DNA of 64,000 nucleotides from Pectobacterium polonicum (GCF_005497185.1 NZ_RJTN01000004.1:1-64000), one strand, 5' to 3'. Counted from the stretch's first letter, positions 15,486 through 25,098 are shown. Program-made: numbers and translations. The notes: generated by a model not told the origin, from the sequence alone.

Positions 15486-17579
15486 ATGAGCATGGCGAAT
15501 TTATCTGAACAAGAAAGCTGGATTGATGGAATTTATCAGCTTGAGACATCGGACCCTGTTGTTGCAGGCCCTGGGGGAATCTCCAACCGTCAGGCTGAGC
15601 AGTTAGCCAGCCGCACGGCTTACCTAAAAAAAATGCAGGAAACCACGGGCGAGAGTTTGCAAAAGCACCTCGCCGCCAGCGACCCGCATTCGCAATATGC
15701 CCCAAAAAATAGCCCAGCGCTGACGGGAACGCCCACCGCGCCAACGACAGCGCAAACGGCAAACAACACGCAAATTGCCACCACGGCATTTGTGAAATCG
15801 GCCCTTGCCGCACTGGTCAATGGTTCTCCGGCGGCACTGGATACGCTGCAAGAGCTGGCGAACGCGTTAGGCAACGATCCGCACTTCAGCACAACCGTAT
15901 TGAATACGATTGCTGATGTGAAAACTGACGTAGCCAATAAGTTGAATGCCCATGCATCAACTCTTGATGCACATCCCCAGTACGCGCCGAAAGCGAGTCC
16001 TACATTCACGGGGACGCCAACCGCTCCAACTGCAGCATCCGGTTCTAATGACACGCAACTGGCCACCACGGCATTTGTGAAAGCAGCAGTAGCCGCACTG
16101 GTAAACGGTTCACCAGCAGCGCTAGATACGCTGCAAGAGCTGGCGAGCGCGCTGGGGAATGACCCGAACTTTTCCACAACGATGCTGAATGCGATTGCTG
16201 GCAAGCTGGCAAAAGACCAAAACGGCGCGGATATTCCTGATAAATCCCAATTCCGAAATAATATTGGACTAGGAAATGCGATGTTACGCGGTGATTATGG
16301 ATTGGGCGGTAATGCTATATCTATTCCTGCAAATACAGATATCAACACATTTTTTAATACTGCGCCGTCCGGGATTTATGCTGGACACGACGGCGGGTAT
16401 TTGAATATCCCACCCGGTGATATTTCGTATCTGTTTTTTTGGATGCCAACGCTAAACAACGTATACGGTGTACTGAAATGTCTGGGGCTGAACTCACAGC
16501 GTGAATATTATCGGCACCGCTTGAATGGCCAATGGCTGGACTGGCACGAAATATATAGCACTCATAGAAAACCCACGGCTAATGATGTTGGCGCATTTCA
16601 GTCGGGATTTGTAGGTACTGTAAATAATACTGATGTGGCGTGGAATGATAATTCGGGCGTTTATAATGCACAGAGGGACAGCTATAGCCAAATGATTGTG
16701 CATTTCAATGGCGGATGGGGCAGTTGCCCAGCGTTGCAGTTGCTGGCCGAGTATGGAAATGGCGGATTATCATATCGCACCGCGCGAGATGGCGAGGGAT
16801 TTGAACAGTCATGGGCAAAAATATATACAACCCAATTTAAGCCGACGGCCAATGATATTGGCGCTCTCGCCCTCGGCGGTGGGGTGATGAACAACGGCAT
16901 GAAAATCGGCGGGAATGTCGGTGTTGCGATGCCCGTGGATATGGCGATAGTCGGTATGCTATCTAACGATAACTATCGACAAATGATGGCGCTGGCTGGT
17001 GACGATACTATCGTCATCGGTAATCGCACGAGCAAACTTGGCATTGTTTCGCGCGATGAAATTTATTTCCGGAATAACGATAATGGAGTGTGGTATACGG
17101 TGTACCACACCGGAAACCTTACCCCGCAAACCATCGGCGCACTACCCACATCCGAACTGGTTGGCATGCCGCAGTTATTCCCCGGTGCAGTCGCCCCATC
17201 AGGCTGGCTGAAATGCAACGGCCAGCAGTTCGACACTGCACAATTTCCTGTTTTAGCGTCACGATACCCATCCGGTTTCCTGCCCGATTTACGCGGCGAA
17301 TTTGTGCGCGGTTGGGATGATGGGCGCGGCGCTGATGCGGGACGTGCGTTACTATCTGCGCAGGGTGATGCCATTAGGAATATTACTGGCTCAGTCAGCG
17401 GGGCAATAGAGGAGGGGAATGGATACACTGGCGCGTTTTATCAAACAAGTGGAGGACCTGGCGGCAAAGGCGGTGCTGGCGATATGGGATTAGGTCTTGA
17501 TGCATCCCGCGTCGTCCCGACAGCATCCGAAAACCGTCCTCGCAACATCGCATTTAACTACATCGTGAGAGCAGCATAA
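15486..17579 (+). CDS. Phage tail fibre protein
   Basis: A 697-residue tail fibre. The N-terminal part (residues 1-60) starts with a WIDGIYQLETSDPVVAGPGG segment typical of the tail-attachment region of P2/Mu-type fibres. Then come two near-identical modules (about residues 70-145 and 165-240) with GTPTAPT, TQxATTAFVK and VNGSPAALDTLQELA. A variable middle with repeated HRKPTANDVGA / QFKPTANDIGA joints follows, and the protein ends in a tail-collar domain (about 560-697: FPGAVAPSGWLKCNGQQFD, LPDLRGEFVRGWDDGRG, ENRPRNIAFNYIV). These proteins bind surface receptors on target bacteria. No capsid, sheath, lysis or integrase gene is near, so it is an orphan fibre rather than part of a prophage. 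AGGA lies just upstream of the ATG. Confidence 0.92.
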   Translation: MSMANLSEQESWIDGIYQLETSDPVVAGPGGISNRQAEQLASRTAYLKKMQETTGESLQKHLAASDPHSQYAPKNSPALTGTPTAPTTAQTANNTQIATTAFVKSALAALVNGSPAALDTLQELANALGNDPHFSTTVLNTIADVKTDVANKLNAHASTLDAHPQYAPKASPTFTGTPTAPTAASGSNDTQLATTAFVKAAVAALVNGSPAALDTLQELASALGNDPNFSTTMLNAIAGKLAKDQNGADIPDKSQFRNNIGLGNAMLRGDYGLGGNAISIPANTDINTFFNTAPSGIYAGHDGGYLNIPPGDISYLFFWMPTLNNVYGVLKCLGLNSQREYYRHRLNGQWLDWHEIYSTHRKPTANDVGAFQSGFVGTVNNTDVAWNDNSGVYNAQRDSYSQMIVHFNGGWGSCPALQLLAEYGNGGLSYRTARDGEGFEQSWAKIYTTQFKPTANDIGALALGGGVMNNGMKIGGNVGVAMPVDMAIVGMLSNDNYRQMMALAGDDTIVIGNRTSKLGIVSRDEIYFRNNDNGVWYTVYHTGNLTPQTIGALPTSELVGMPQLFPGAVAPSGWLKCNGQQFDTAQFPVLASRYPSGFLPDLRGEFVRGWDDGRGADAGRALLSAQGDAIRNITGSVSGAIEEGNGYTGAFYQTSGGPGGKGGAGDMGLGLDASRVVPTASENRPRNIAFNYIVRAA
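15693..16200 (+). repeat. Two copies of a 223-bp coding repeat within the tail fibre gene
   Basis: Copies at 15693-15915 and 15978-16200 (offset 285 bp) encode the same phage tail repeat beginning QYAPK and ending ALGNDPxFSTT. Such internal repeats lengthen fibres and are recombination substrates for changing fibre length. Confidence 0.85.
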
Positions 17580-18196
17580 TGAGCAACTATTCAACACAAA
17601 TTAAAAACGCAGAACTGAACGAACGTGGGCTGGCAATCAATTCCGGCTGGATTACCGTTTATCACGTTAATCCGGCTACACGGGAATATCAGAGCGCCAG
17701 CTATGAATATGTTATGCAAGGTGTTGGCCTGCCAGCCGACAGCTACGCAGACGAACCGCAATTGCCGCCTGTCGGCCACGCCTTGCGCCGTCGTGCAGAC
17801 GGTAAGGCATGGGAACAGGTGCCAGACCATCGCGGCCAGACGGTTTACAGTACGGAAACTCGACAGGCGCAGACGGTGATGCAGTTCGGTGAACTGCCTG
17901 AAAATATGACATTTCTGGCTCCAGCAACCGAATTTGATCAGTGGAATGGAGCGGCCTGGGTGACAAATCTGGAGGCGCAACAGCTTGCCGCAACCAAAAG
18001 CCTGCAGCAGGAGTTGGCAGCACGGCGCGCGACAGCAAATACCCGAATTGCCGAGCTGAACTACGCAGTGGACTTAGCCATTGCCACGGATGAAGAGCAA
18101 GAGCGGCTAACCCAATGGAAAATTTATCTGGTGACGTTGAACCGCATTGATCTCACCGCTGCGCCAGTCATGTGGCCGGTAGCCCCTTCCGTGTAA
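17579..18196 (+). CDS. tfa: Tail fibre assembly protein (Tfa chaperone)
   Basis: A 205-residue protein of the caudoviral tail fibre assembly family (Tfa of lambda, Gp38/gpG of P2). The C-terminal half shows the characteristic ATKSLQQELAARRATANTRIAELNYAVDLAIATDEEQERLTQWKIY region broken into a helix pair, and the end WPVAPSV is typical. It folds or trimerises the adjacent fibre. Its ATG overlaps the fibre stop (TAATG), so translation is coupled. A hairpin follows 35 bp beyond the stop. Confidence 0.92.
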   Translation: MSNYSTQIKNAELNERGLAINSGWITVYHVNPATREYQSASYEYVMQGVGLPADSYADEPQLPPVGHALRRRADGKAWEQVPDHRGQTVYSTETRQAQTVMQFGELPENMTFLAPATEFDQWNGAAWVTNLEAQQLAATKSLQQELAARRATANTRIAELNYAVDLAIATDEEQERLTQWKIYLVTLNRIDLTAAPVMWPVAPSV

Positions 18197-18230
18197 TCGC
18201 TGGCACCCGTATTTCATCATACCAATTAGG

Positions 18231-18255
18231 TGTGCCGTATTTAGCATACGGCACA
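18231..18255 (+). terminator. Hairpin after the tail-fibre cassette
   Basis: TGTGCCGTAT (18231-18240), loop TTAGC, ATACGGCACA (18246-18255): a perfect 10-bp stem directly downstream of tfa. The T-run (CTTTTT) lies about 17 bases further on, so it is a reasonable but not textbook terminator. Confidence 0.55.
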
Positions 18256-18735
18256 CGCACATCATCTCCATCTTTTTAGTAAGGATATTCTGATAATTCC
18301 CCATTATTTTTATCGCCAAATGTAAAATAAAATAAAAAATGAAACTGTTATATTTACACATCTCAAATCTGTACTATTTTAATTAAATTAAATTTCCAAC
18401 ACCAATAAATAAACAGAATAAAAATCCAGCAATTAAAATAAAATGAAATTAAACACCAAGAGACAATTTTAAATTAAAATATAAAACCAAAATAATGACA
18501 TTAAAGATAAAAAAACCGAATCAACAAACTGTACTATTTATCCTTCAGTTTTTGCACGCTATAATCCCTGCACGTTTTATTCACTATTCATTCTTATCTC
18601 ACTTCAATCAGTGACGTTAATTTCTGACGGATGCAAATACCGTCAGCGGTAATTTATTCGCATTTTATTCATCACTATTTATTCCGGCAAGCATCGGAAT
18701 AACAGCATTTTCCTGCCTGAAGCTAGGAGCCTAAC
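18256..18735. other. AT-rich intergenic region upstream of cydA
   Basis: 480 bp, strongly AT-rich between about 18290 and 18560, without a supportable gene. It must contain the cydAB promoter. The 11-mer CTGTACTATTT occurs twice (18369-18379 and 18529-18539). ArcA or FNR control would be expected for a bd oxidase, but I could not identify a clear site by eye. Confidence 0.5.
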
Positions 18736-20313
18736 ATGTTTGATGTCGTTGAGCTGTCGCGGCTGCAATTTGCCCTGACTGCCATGTATCACTTTCTTTT
18801 CGTCCCGCTGACGCTGGGATTGTCTTTCCTGCTGGCCATTATGAACACGACTTATGTGTTGACCGGTAAGCAAATCTATAAGGACATGACCAAATTCTGG
18901 GGCAAGCTGTTCGCCATCAACTTTGCGCTGGGCGTGGCAACCGGTCTGACGCTGGAATTCCAGTTCGGCACCAACTGGTCTTACTATTCTCACTACGTGG
19001 GCGATATTTTTGGTGCGCCGCTGGCAATGGAAGGACTCATGGCGTTCTTCCTCGAATCCACGTTGATCGGCCTGTTCTTTTTCGGCTGGGATCGCCTGAC
19101 CAAAGTCCAGCATATGCTGGTGACCTGGTTCGTCGCGCTGGGCTCCAACTTTTCCGCCCTGTGGATTCTGGTCGCCAACGGCTGGATGCAAAACCCGATT
19201 GCCGCCGAATTCAATTACGAAACTATGCGCATGGAAATGCTGAGCTTCGCCGAACTGGTGCTGAACCCGGTCGCGCAGGTGAAGTTTGTGCACACCGTGG
19301 CAGCGGGCTACACCGCCGGCGCGATGTTTGTACTCGGGATCAGCTCTTACTACCTGTTGAGAGGCCGCGATATCGCCTTTGCCAAGCGCTCATTCGCCAT
19401 TGCCGCCAGTTTCGGTCTGGCTTCGGTGCTATCCGTGATCGTACTGGGCGATGAATCCGGCTATGTGATGGGCGATGTGCAGAAAACCAAGTTGGCCGCG
19501 ATCGAAGCCGAATGGGAAACGCAGCCTGCACCCGCCTCTTTCACGCTGTTCGCCGTTCCCAATCAGGAAACGATGCAGAATGATTATGCGATCCACGTTC
19601 CCTACCTGCTGGGGCTCATCGCCACCCGTTCGCTCGACAAACCCGTCGTCGGCATTAAAGACCTGATGACACAGCATGAGATACGTATTCGTAACGGTAT
19701 GACGGCCTATGGTCTGCTGGAGGAACTGCGCTCAGGTAACACCGACCCCGCCGTTCGCGCACGTTTTGAAGCCGCCAAGCGCGATCTTGGCTACGGCCTG
19801 CTGCTTAAGCGCTATACCGATGACGTCGCCAACGCCAGCGAAAACCAGATTCAGCAGGCAACCAAAGATTCGATTCCTCGCGTCGCGCCGCTGTATATCG
19901 CTTTTCGTCTGATGGTGGGCTGCGGCGTGCTGATGCTCGGCATTTTTGCTCTGTCGTTCTGGAGCGTCATACGCGGCCGCATGGGGCAGCGCAAATGGCT
20001 GCACCGCATGGCGCTGTACGGCATCCCCCTGCCCTGGATCGCGATTGAATCCGGCTGGTTCGTCGCCGAGTACGGCCGCCAGCCGTGGGCAGTCGGTGAA
20101 GTTCTGCCTACTGCCATCGCCAATTCTTCTCTGGAAGCACACGACATCCTGCTGTCGATGGGGCTGATTTGCGGACTGTACACGCTGTTTCTGATCGCAG
20201 AAATGTATCTGATGTTCAAATTTGCCCGACTGGGGCCAAGCAGCCTGAAAACCGGCCGCTACCACTTTGAACAACCGACGACACAATCCCTCGCGACACC
20301 TGCAAAACCTTAA
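18736..20313 (+). CDS. cydA: Cytochrome bd ubiquinol oxidase subunit I
   Basis: A 525-residue integral membrane subunit of the high-affinity bd quinol oxidase. H19 (AMYHFLF) and the His of [11 protein letters not shown] correspond to the E. coli haem b595 and b558 ligands. The long Q-loop with [15 protein letters not shown], the WNP-type NGWMQNP motif and [12 protein letters not shown] are all intact. Sequence is much closer to E. coli CydA than to AppC/CbdA. An AGCTAGGAG site lies just upstream. It is followed after 14 bp by cydB. In E. coli the operon adjoins tol-pal; here the flanks are a tail-fibre cassette and yidH/yidG. Confidence 0.96.
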   Translation: MFDVVELSRLQFALTAMYHFLFVPLTLGLSFLLAIMNTTYVLTGKQIYKDMTKFWGKLFAINFALGVATGLTLEFQFGTNWSYYSHYVGDIFGAPLAMEGLMAFFLESTLIGLFFFGWDRLTKVQHMLVTWFVALGSNFSALWILVANGWMQNPIAAEFNYETMRMEMLSFAELVLNPVAQVKFVHTVAAGYTAGAMFVLGISSYYLLRGRDIAFAKRSFAIAASFGLASVLSVIVLGDESGYVMGDVQKTKLAAIEAEWETQPAPASFTLFAVPNQETMQNDYAIHVPYLLGLIATRSLDKPVVGIKDLMTQHEIRIRNGMTAYGLLEELRSGNTDPAVRARFEAAKRDLGYGLLLKRYTDDVANASENQIQQATKDSIPRVAPLYIAFRLMVGCGVLMLGIFALSFWSVIRGRMGQRKWLHRMALYGIPLPWIAIESGWFVAEYGRQPWAVGEVLPTAIANSSLEAHDILLSMGLICGLYTLFLIAEMYLMFKFARLGPSSLKTGRYHFEQPTTQSLATPAKP

Positions 20314-20327
20314 CGGGAGCCATAATA

Positions 20328-21467
20328 ATGCTGGATTATGAAACATTACGTCTGATTTGGTGGGGATTGATTGGCCTGTTATTCATCGGCTTCGCCATCA
20401 CTGACGGCTTTGATATGGGCGTGGGCATTCTGCTGCGCCTGCTAGGCAAGACCGATACCGAACGGCGGGTGATGATTAATGTGATCGCCCCGCACTGGGA
20501 CGGTAATCAGGTCTGGCTGATCACCGCGGCGGGCGCACTGTTCGCCGCCTGGCCGATGGTTTATGCCGCCGCGTTTTCCGGTTTCTACTTCGCCATGATT
20601 CTGGTGCTGGCCGCTCTGTTTTTCCGCCCGGTTGGCTTTGATTATCGCTCCAAGCTGGAAAACCACCGCTGGCGCAACATGTGGGACTGGGGCATTTTCA
20701 TCGGCAGCTTCGTCCCCACGCTGGTGTTCGGCATCGCATTAGGCAACCTGTTGCAAGGCGTGCCGCTGAGCGTTGATAAGTATTTGCGCCTCACCTACCA
20801 CGGCGGATTCTTTGGCCTGTTAAACCCGTTCGGGCTGCTGGCAGGCGTCGTGAGTGTCGCGATGATCGTCGCACACGGCGCGATTTACCTGCAAATGCGC
20901 ACCACAGATGCACTTCAGCGTCGCGCGCAAAAAACCGTCCTGATAGCCAGCGCGCTGATGAGCCTCACCTTCTTACTGGCTGGCCTGTGGGTCGTTACCG
21001 GAATTGACGGCTACGTAATTACCTCTGCACTGGATAAAGCGGCTCCGTCTAACCCATTGCACAAAGAAGTGGCCCAGCAGGCCGGTGCCTGGCTAACCAA
21101 CTTTACTGCACATCCCGCGCTGTGGGCGATCCCCGCATTGGGTGTGGTTCTGCCGTGGTTCACCTGCCTCTTCTCGTGCGTGAACCGCTGCGGCTGGGGT
21201 TTTCTGACCTCGTCATTGACCATTGTCTGCGTGATTCTGACGGCAGGGATTACGCTGTTCCCGTTCGTGATGCCTTCCAGCTTCGATCCCAATGTCAGCC
21301 TGACCCTCTGGGATGCGACATCCAGCCAGCTTACGCTTCAGGTGATGACCATTCTGGCCTGCATTTTTGTCCCCACCATCCTGCTTTATACCAGTTGGTG
21401 TTACTACAAGATGTTTGGTCGGGTCGATGCGAGTTATATCGAAGCCAATAAGCATTCCGTTTACTAA
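20328..21467 (+). CDS. cydB: Cytochrome bd ubiquinol oxidase subunit II
   Basis: A 379-residue membrane subunit, the same length as E. coli CydB, with about eight to nine transmembrane helices. The N-terminus (DYETLRLIWWGLIGLLFIGF, then TDGFDMGVG) and the PHWDGNQVWLITAAGALFAAWP motif are diagnostic. It pairs with CydA to form the oxidase. A GGGAG site precedes the ATG. The next gene, cydX, begins 18 bp after its stop. Confidence 0.96.
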   Translation: MLDYETLRLIWWGLIGLLFIGFAITDGFDMGVGILLRLLGKTDTERRVMINVIAPHWDGNQVWLITAAGALFAAWPMVYAAAFSGFYFAMILVLAALFFRPVGFDYRSKLENHRWRNMWDWGIFIGSFVPTLVFGIALGNLLQGVPLSVDKYLRLTYHGGFFGLLNPFGLLAGVVSVAMIVAHGAIYLQMRTTDALQRRAQKTVLIASALMSLTFLLAGLWVVTGIDGYVITSALDKAAPSNPLHKEVAQQAGAWLTNFTAHPALWAIPALGVVLPWFTCLFSCVNRCGWGFLTSSLTIVCVILTAGITLFPFVMPSSFDPNVSLTLWDATSSQLTLQVMTILACIFVPTILLYTSWCYYKMFGRVDASYIEANKHSVY

Positions 21468-21485
21468 CGACTGAGGAGAAAGAAG

Positions 21486-21590
21486 ATGTGGTATTTCGCC
21501 TGGATACTCGGCACGCTGCTGGCCTGCGCGTTCGCGCTGGTCACTGCGCTGGCGGTTGAGAACCATGAAGCGGGCAGAGACGCCCCTTGA
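21486..21590 (+). CDS. cydX: Cytochrome bd oxidase small subunit CydX (YbgT)
   Basis: A 34-codon gene beginning MWYFAWILGTLLACAF, the conserved CydX start, with one transmembrane helix and a short charged tail. CydX is required for stability of the bd oxidase haems in E. coli. CTGAGGAGAAAGAAG precedes the ATG, an excellent ribosome-binding site. The third gene of E. coli operons, ybgE, is not found after it. Confidence 0.95.
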   Translation: MWYFAWILGTLLACAFALVTALAVENHEAGRDAP

Positions 21591-21598
21591 GAGAACGC

Positions 21599-21628
21599 AG
21601 CGCCGCCATCGGGCGCTTCATCATTTTG
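21599..21628 (+). terminator. Possible terminator of cydABX
   Basis: AGCGCC (21599-21604) and GGCGCT (21612-21617) pair around a seven-base loop, followed by TCATCATTTT. The stem is short, so termination may be partial. Confidence 0.4.
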
Positions 21629-21731
21629 TACTGATACCGTCATCAGGGCAGACGAAACCCGCCAAGGGCGCTAGAATGCAGACGCTGCGCCCAATCGGAT
21701 GCCCTCTTTTAACCTGAAATCAGACGACGAC

Positions 21732-22097
21732 ATGACAACACCCAGACAGGACAAAACGCCGTGGTGGAGTCAGGGGAAAACCCCAGACTACCGCTTTTCA
21801 TTAGCGAATGAGCGCACCTTTCTGGCGTGGATTCGCACCGCGCTGGCGTTTCTTGCGGGTGCGGTGGGTATCGATCAATTTACCGTTCATCTCGATCCGC
21901 TGGTGCGTCAGGGGCTGGCTCTGCTGCTGGTCGTCTGCGCTGCGCTGCTCGGCGGTCTGGCCTATCGTCGCTGGGTCAGCAATGAGAAGGCCATGCGTCA
22001 GGAAAATGATATGCCGTATACGCCGATGCTGCTGATCGTGACGCTGTTCATCACCCTCATTGCCATCGCGCTTGCCGCCATGATCCTGTTCGGGTAG
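21732..22097 (+). CDS. yidH: DUF202 family inner-membrane protein YidH
   Basis: A 121-residue protein with the DUF202 start PDYRFSLANERTFLAWIRTALAFLAG (broken across a helix) and three transmembrane segments, aligning throughout with E. coli YidH, including NEKAMRQENDMPYT. Function is unknown. ATG 21732 is preferred to an upstream in-frame ATG (21699) because it fits the family N-terminus. It is 3 bp from yidG and probably in one transcript with it; read-through from cydABX is possible. Confidence 0.9.
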   Translation: MTTPRQDKTPWWSQGKTPDYRFSLANERTFLAWIRTALAFLAGAVGIDQFTVHLDPLVRQGLALLLVVCAALLGGLAYRRWVSNEKAMRQENDMPYTPMLLIVTLFITLIAIALAAMILFG

Positions 22098-22100
22098 CAC

Positions 22101-22421
22101 ATGGAGACAACACGCGATCCGGGGTTACAGCCGCAGCGAACCGGCATGGCCTGGACACGCACCCTGTTTGTGATGTTGATAAATAGCCTGCTGTGTTTTC
22201 GTTTAAGTATGGTAGATGACAGCCGCGCCGTTTTTGCCTGCGCCATCCTGCTTTTGTGCGTCTCCGCTCTGATGTCGGTACTGGCGATTCTGCGCTACCG
22301 CTTTAACGCCTGTTGCCAACCGGTGTTATCACGCGTCAGCCACGGGCTGATCGTCCTTACGTCATCGTCAATCGCGATAACCGCGCTGGTATTGCTGCTG
22401 CACTTCAGCGGCGTGTGGTAA
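22101..22421 (+). CDS. yidG: DUF202 family inner-membrane protein YidG
   Basis: A 106-residue protein with the DUF202 signature DPGLQPQRTGMAWTRT and three transmembrane helices. It aligns with E. coli YidG but is shorter at the N-terminus. It begins 3 bp after the yidH stop, so the two are co-translated as in E. coli. No function is established. It converges on fdhE across a shared hairpin. Confidence 0.88.
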   Translation: METTRDPGLQPQRTGMAWTRTLFVMLINSLLCFRLSMVDDSRAVFACAILLLCVSALMSVLAILRYRFNACCQPVLSRVSHGLIVLTSSSIAITALVLLLHFSGVW

Positions 22422-22444
22422 GACACGGTTTTCTAAAAGAAAGG

Positions 22445-22470
22445 CGGTGAAGCCCAAATGCGCTTCACCG
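22445..22470 (-). terminator. fdhE terminator, probably bidirectional
   Basis: CGGTGAAGC (22445-22453) pairs with GCTTCACCG (22462-22470). On the minus strand it is followed by CCTTTCTTTT. It lies between the convergent yidG and fdhE genes. Confidence 0.75.
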
Positions 22471-22480
22471 ATTAGGCAGG

Positions 22481-23410
22481 TTATTCGATCGTACTTTCCG
22501 GGAACAGGAAGGGGTTGATGCTACTGCGAGAAAACCCTTCTTCCTCCATCTTCACATCCAGTACCAGCGAGGCCAGATCGTCGGCGATGGCTTCTACACG
22601 GTGATCTTTTTCCTGATACAACAGTTTCAGATACGTGCCACAGTGACCACAGCTTTCCGCTTTGATAGCGGAATTTTCGCTATCCAGCGACCAATAGTTC
22701 AGCTCGCTCGATTCTTCACAGTTACTGCATTTCACCCGCACCATGTGCCATTCGCTCTCGCACAGATTACAGTGCAGATAACGCAGCCCGCTGGAGGTGC
22801 CTAACTGCACCACGCCCGATACCGGAATACTGCCGCACACGGGGCAGAACTGGCGATGTTCGCCGGGAACGGCACGCGCTTTACCGGGCAGTTGGCTTGC
22901 CATCTGCGCCCAAAACAGCGACAGCGCCGCCCAGATGAACGGGGCTTTATCATTGCTCTCGGCACGAAACTCGTGTTGCAGCAGTGCCGTTGCCTGTTCT
23001 TCCAGCTCCTGCTCTGAGGCTTTTTCCAGATTCTCCAGCGTGGATAACACCTGTCCACTGGCATCCGGTTTTAATTCTTCGATCAACGCACGCAGTAGCG
23101 TATGCCAGTGTGCATCACGCGGGAACACCGCGATATCGAGCGGCGGACGTTCGCCGGACTGTTTCAGCACGTCACTCAGGTCAAGCTTCAACGGATGATC
23201 GTGCAATACCTTCTGCTGGGCTTCCACCACGCCTGCGGCGAAGGTGAGATAATCCCCCAGCGGGTGATCTTCAGCTAGCTGACGCAGACGTTCCGCACGG
23301 CTGCTGTACAGGCTTTTCAGATTGGCGAAAAGCAGCGGAGGGATATTTCCTTCCGTCATCGATTTTTCGTTCTGTTCTAACTGTTCCTGAGGAACAATGC
23401 GAATACTCAT
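22481..23410 (-). CDS. fdhE: Formate dehydrogenase accessory protein FdhE
   Basis: A 309-residue cytoplasmic protein, the same length as E. coli FdhE, needed for assembly or activity of respiratory formate dehydrogenases. The C-terminal half carries four zinc/iron-type CxxC pairs ([28 protein letters not shown]) that bind a rubredoxin-like centre. The N-terminus contains [13 protein letters not shown]. No fdhD or formate dehydrogenase structural gene lies in the window, so its partners must be elsewhere. Confidence 0.95.
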   Translation of the reverse strand: MSIRIVPQEQLEQNEKSMTEGNIPPLLFANLKSLYSSRAERLRQLAEDHPLGDYLTFAAGVVEAQQKVLHDHPLKLDLSDVLKQSGERPPLDIAVFPRDAHWHTLLRALIEELKPDASGQVLSTLENLEKASEQELEEQATALLQHEFRAESNDKAPFIWAALSLFWAQMASQLPGKARAVPGEHRQFCPVCGSIPVSGVVQLGTSSGLRYLHCNLCESEWHMVRVKCSNCEESSELNYWSLDSENSAIKAESCGHCGTYLKLLYQEKDHRVEAIADDLASLVLDVKMEEEGFSRSSINPFLFPESTIE

Positions 23411-23646
23411 CAGGGGGATTTTTCCTGTTATTTACGTTGTCTATCCGATAGATTTCGGGATGCGGGAAGGCCGCCAGCGCGGTCCGAAAGATAGCGGGTA
23501 TAGCTCACCTTTAGCCAAGATTATACCCATCATGCCTATCGACTTCCTGATTTCCGGCAAGGTTATAGCTGTTTTTCGCTATCAATAGGAGCGCTTCCTG
23601 TCATGACGTAGACAGTAGCAGAAAAGCAGCAAACCTCTCCACACCT

Positions 23647-25098
23647 CTAAAGAGGTGCTCGTGTCAGGCACTCGCCTATCTGCGTCCGAATCAGCGATGC
23701 TAAGACAATCACGCTTTGTTCACAGCGATCGTCCCATTCGTAGGAGGCGTTGAAGCGGAAATAGCGATCGAATTGGTCACCGGTCGTGAACATTTTCCCC
23801 GGTGCAATGCTGACGCCTCGCTCCAGCGCACAGCGGTATAGCGCCGTGCTGCTGACGCCTTCCGGCAATTCCAACCAGAGAAAATAGCCGCCTTGTGCAT
23901 GATTAATGCGGACCTCGCCCGGAAAGTGTCGGCGTAGCGACTGTAATGCCGCATGTTTGCGCTGCTCCAGCGCCCGCCGCAGGCGACGCAGATGGCTGTC
24001 ATAGCTGCTGGTCGCCAGATAGTCAGCAATCGCCAACTGCATCGGTGCGCTGGTTGATAATGTACTCATCAGTTGTAAACGCTGAATATTTCCCGCATAG
24101 CCCCCCGCAGCCACCCAGCCGATACGAAATCCCGCCACCAGATTTTTAGAAAACGAGGAACAGTGCAAGATTGTCCCTTTTTTATCCAACGCCTTCGCGG
24201 GCAGCGGACGTTGCAGGCCGGTGTAAAGCTCACTGTAGACGTCGTCCTCGACCAGCCCGACACCGTGTTTCTCCAGCATTGCCACCAGCCGCTGTTTCTT
24301 CTCCCAAGACAGCGTGTAGCCGAGCGGGTTATGGAAATTAGTCATCAGCCAGCAGGCTTTGATCGGGTAATCATTCAATGCCTGCTGCAACGCATCGAGA
24401 TCGATGCCCTGCTGCGGATCGGTCGCGATCGCAATAGCCTTGAGCTTAAGGCGTTCAATCGCCTGTAGCGCACCGTAAAAAGCCGGAGATTCGATCACCA
24501 CGTAATCGCCCGGCTCCGTCAATACCTGAAGGCTGAGATTAAGGGACTCCATCGCCCCCGCTGTAATCACAATTTCATCAGGCGAGACGGCAATCCCCTG
24601 CAACGCGTAGCGCTGAGCAATGTTCTTCCTCAGATTTTCGTTACCCGGGGGCAGATTATCCAGCGCACTTTGTGGTTGCATATGGCGTGCTACCGAGGCC
24701 AGTGAACGCGTTAACTGGCGCTGCGGAAAGAGCTGCGGATCGGGAAACGCCGATCCAAACGGCATCACCGTCGGATCTTTGCTGGCCTGAAGCACATCAA
24801 AAATGAACGCATTGACGTCCACGTCTTCGGTCAACTGAACGCGCTCCTGCCCCACGGGTGAATGCAGCCTGTCTGCCGGTAGTGCGGACAACTGCGGTGC
24901 CGCGTAATAACCCGATTGTGGACGCGACACAATCAGCCCCTGACTTTCCAGCAGTTGATACGCGTGCAGCACCGTCATCAGACTCATGCCCGCATGCAGT
25001 GATTTTTCACGCAGCGAGGGTAATTTGTCTCCCGGTTGCCAAATGCCTTCCTGAAGTTGCTCACGGATCTGGTGAGCGAGCTGTTCAAACTTTGCCAT
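23647..25098 (-). CDS. ydcR: MocR/GntR-type transcriptional regulator with aminotransferase domain (YdcR)
   Basis: A 483-residue MocR-type protein. Residues 1-75 are a GntR winged helix (GIWQPGDKLPSLRE; MTVLHAYQLLESQGLI). The remaining about 370 residues are a class I/II aminotransferase fold with the PLP lysine in CSSFSKNLVAGFRIGW. It aligns end to end with E. coli YdcR. MocR proteins usually sense PLP or an amino-acid-like ligand rather than catalyse transamination. It is a single gene; the upstream neighbour yfeJ is read in the same direction but 108 bp away. Confidence 0.93.
   Translation of the reverse strand: MAKFEQLAHQIREQLQEGIWQPGDKLPSLREKSLHAGMSLMTVLHAYQLLESQGLIVSRPQSGYYAAPQLSALPADRLHSPVGQERVQLTEDVDVNAFIFDVLQASKDPTVMPFGSAFPDPQLFPQRQLTRSLASVARHMQPQSALDNLPPGNENLRKNIAQRYALQGIAVSPDEIVITAGAMESLNLSLQVLTEPGDYVVIESPAFYGALQAIERLKLKAIAIATDPQQGIDLDALQQALNDYPIKACWLMTNFHNPLGYTLSWEKKQRLVAMLEKHGVGLVEDDVYSELYTGLQRPLPAKALDKKGTILHCSSFSKNLVAGFRIGWVAAGGYAGNIQRLQLMSTLSTSAPMQLAIADYLATSSYDSHLRRLRRALEQRKHAALQSLRRHFPGEVRINHAQGGYFLWLELPEGVSSTALYRCALERGVSIAPGKMFTTGDQFDRYFRFNASYEWDDRCEQSVIVLASLIRTQIGECLTRAPL

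Noticed and set aside
15486-18196. Calling an integrated prophage
   Set aside because: Only tail fibre and chaperone are present; no integrase, structural, lysis or attachment-site evidence.
18107-18361. 84-codon minus-strand frame at the end of tfa
   Set aside because: Overlaps the tfa 3' end and the AT-rich spacer; composition and lack of a start site do not support a gene.
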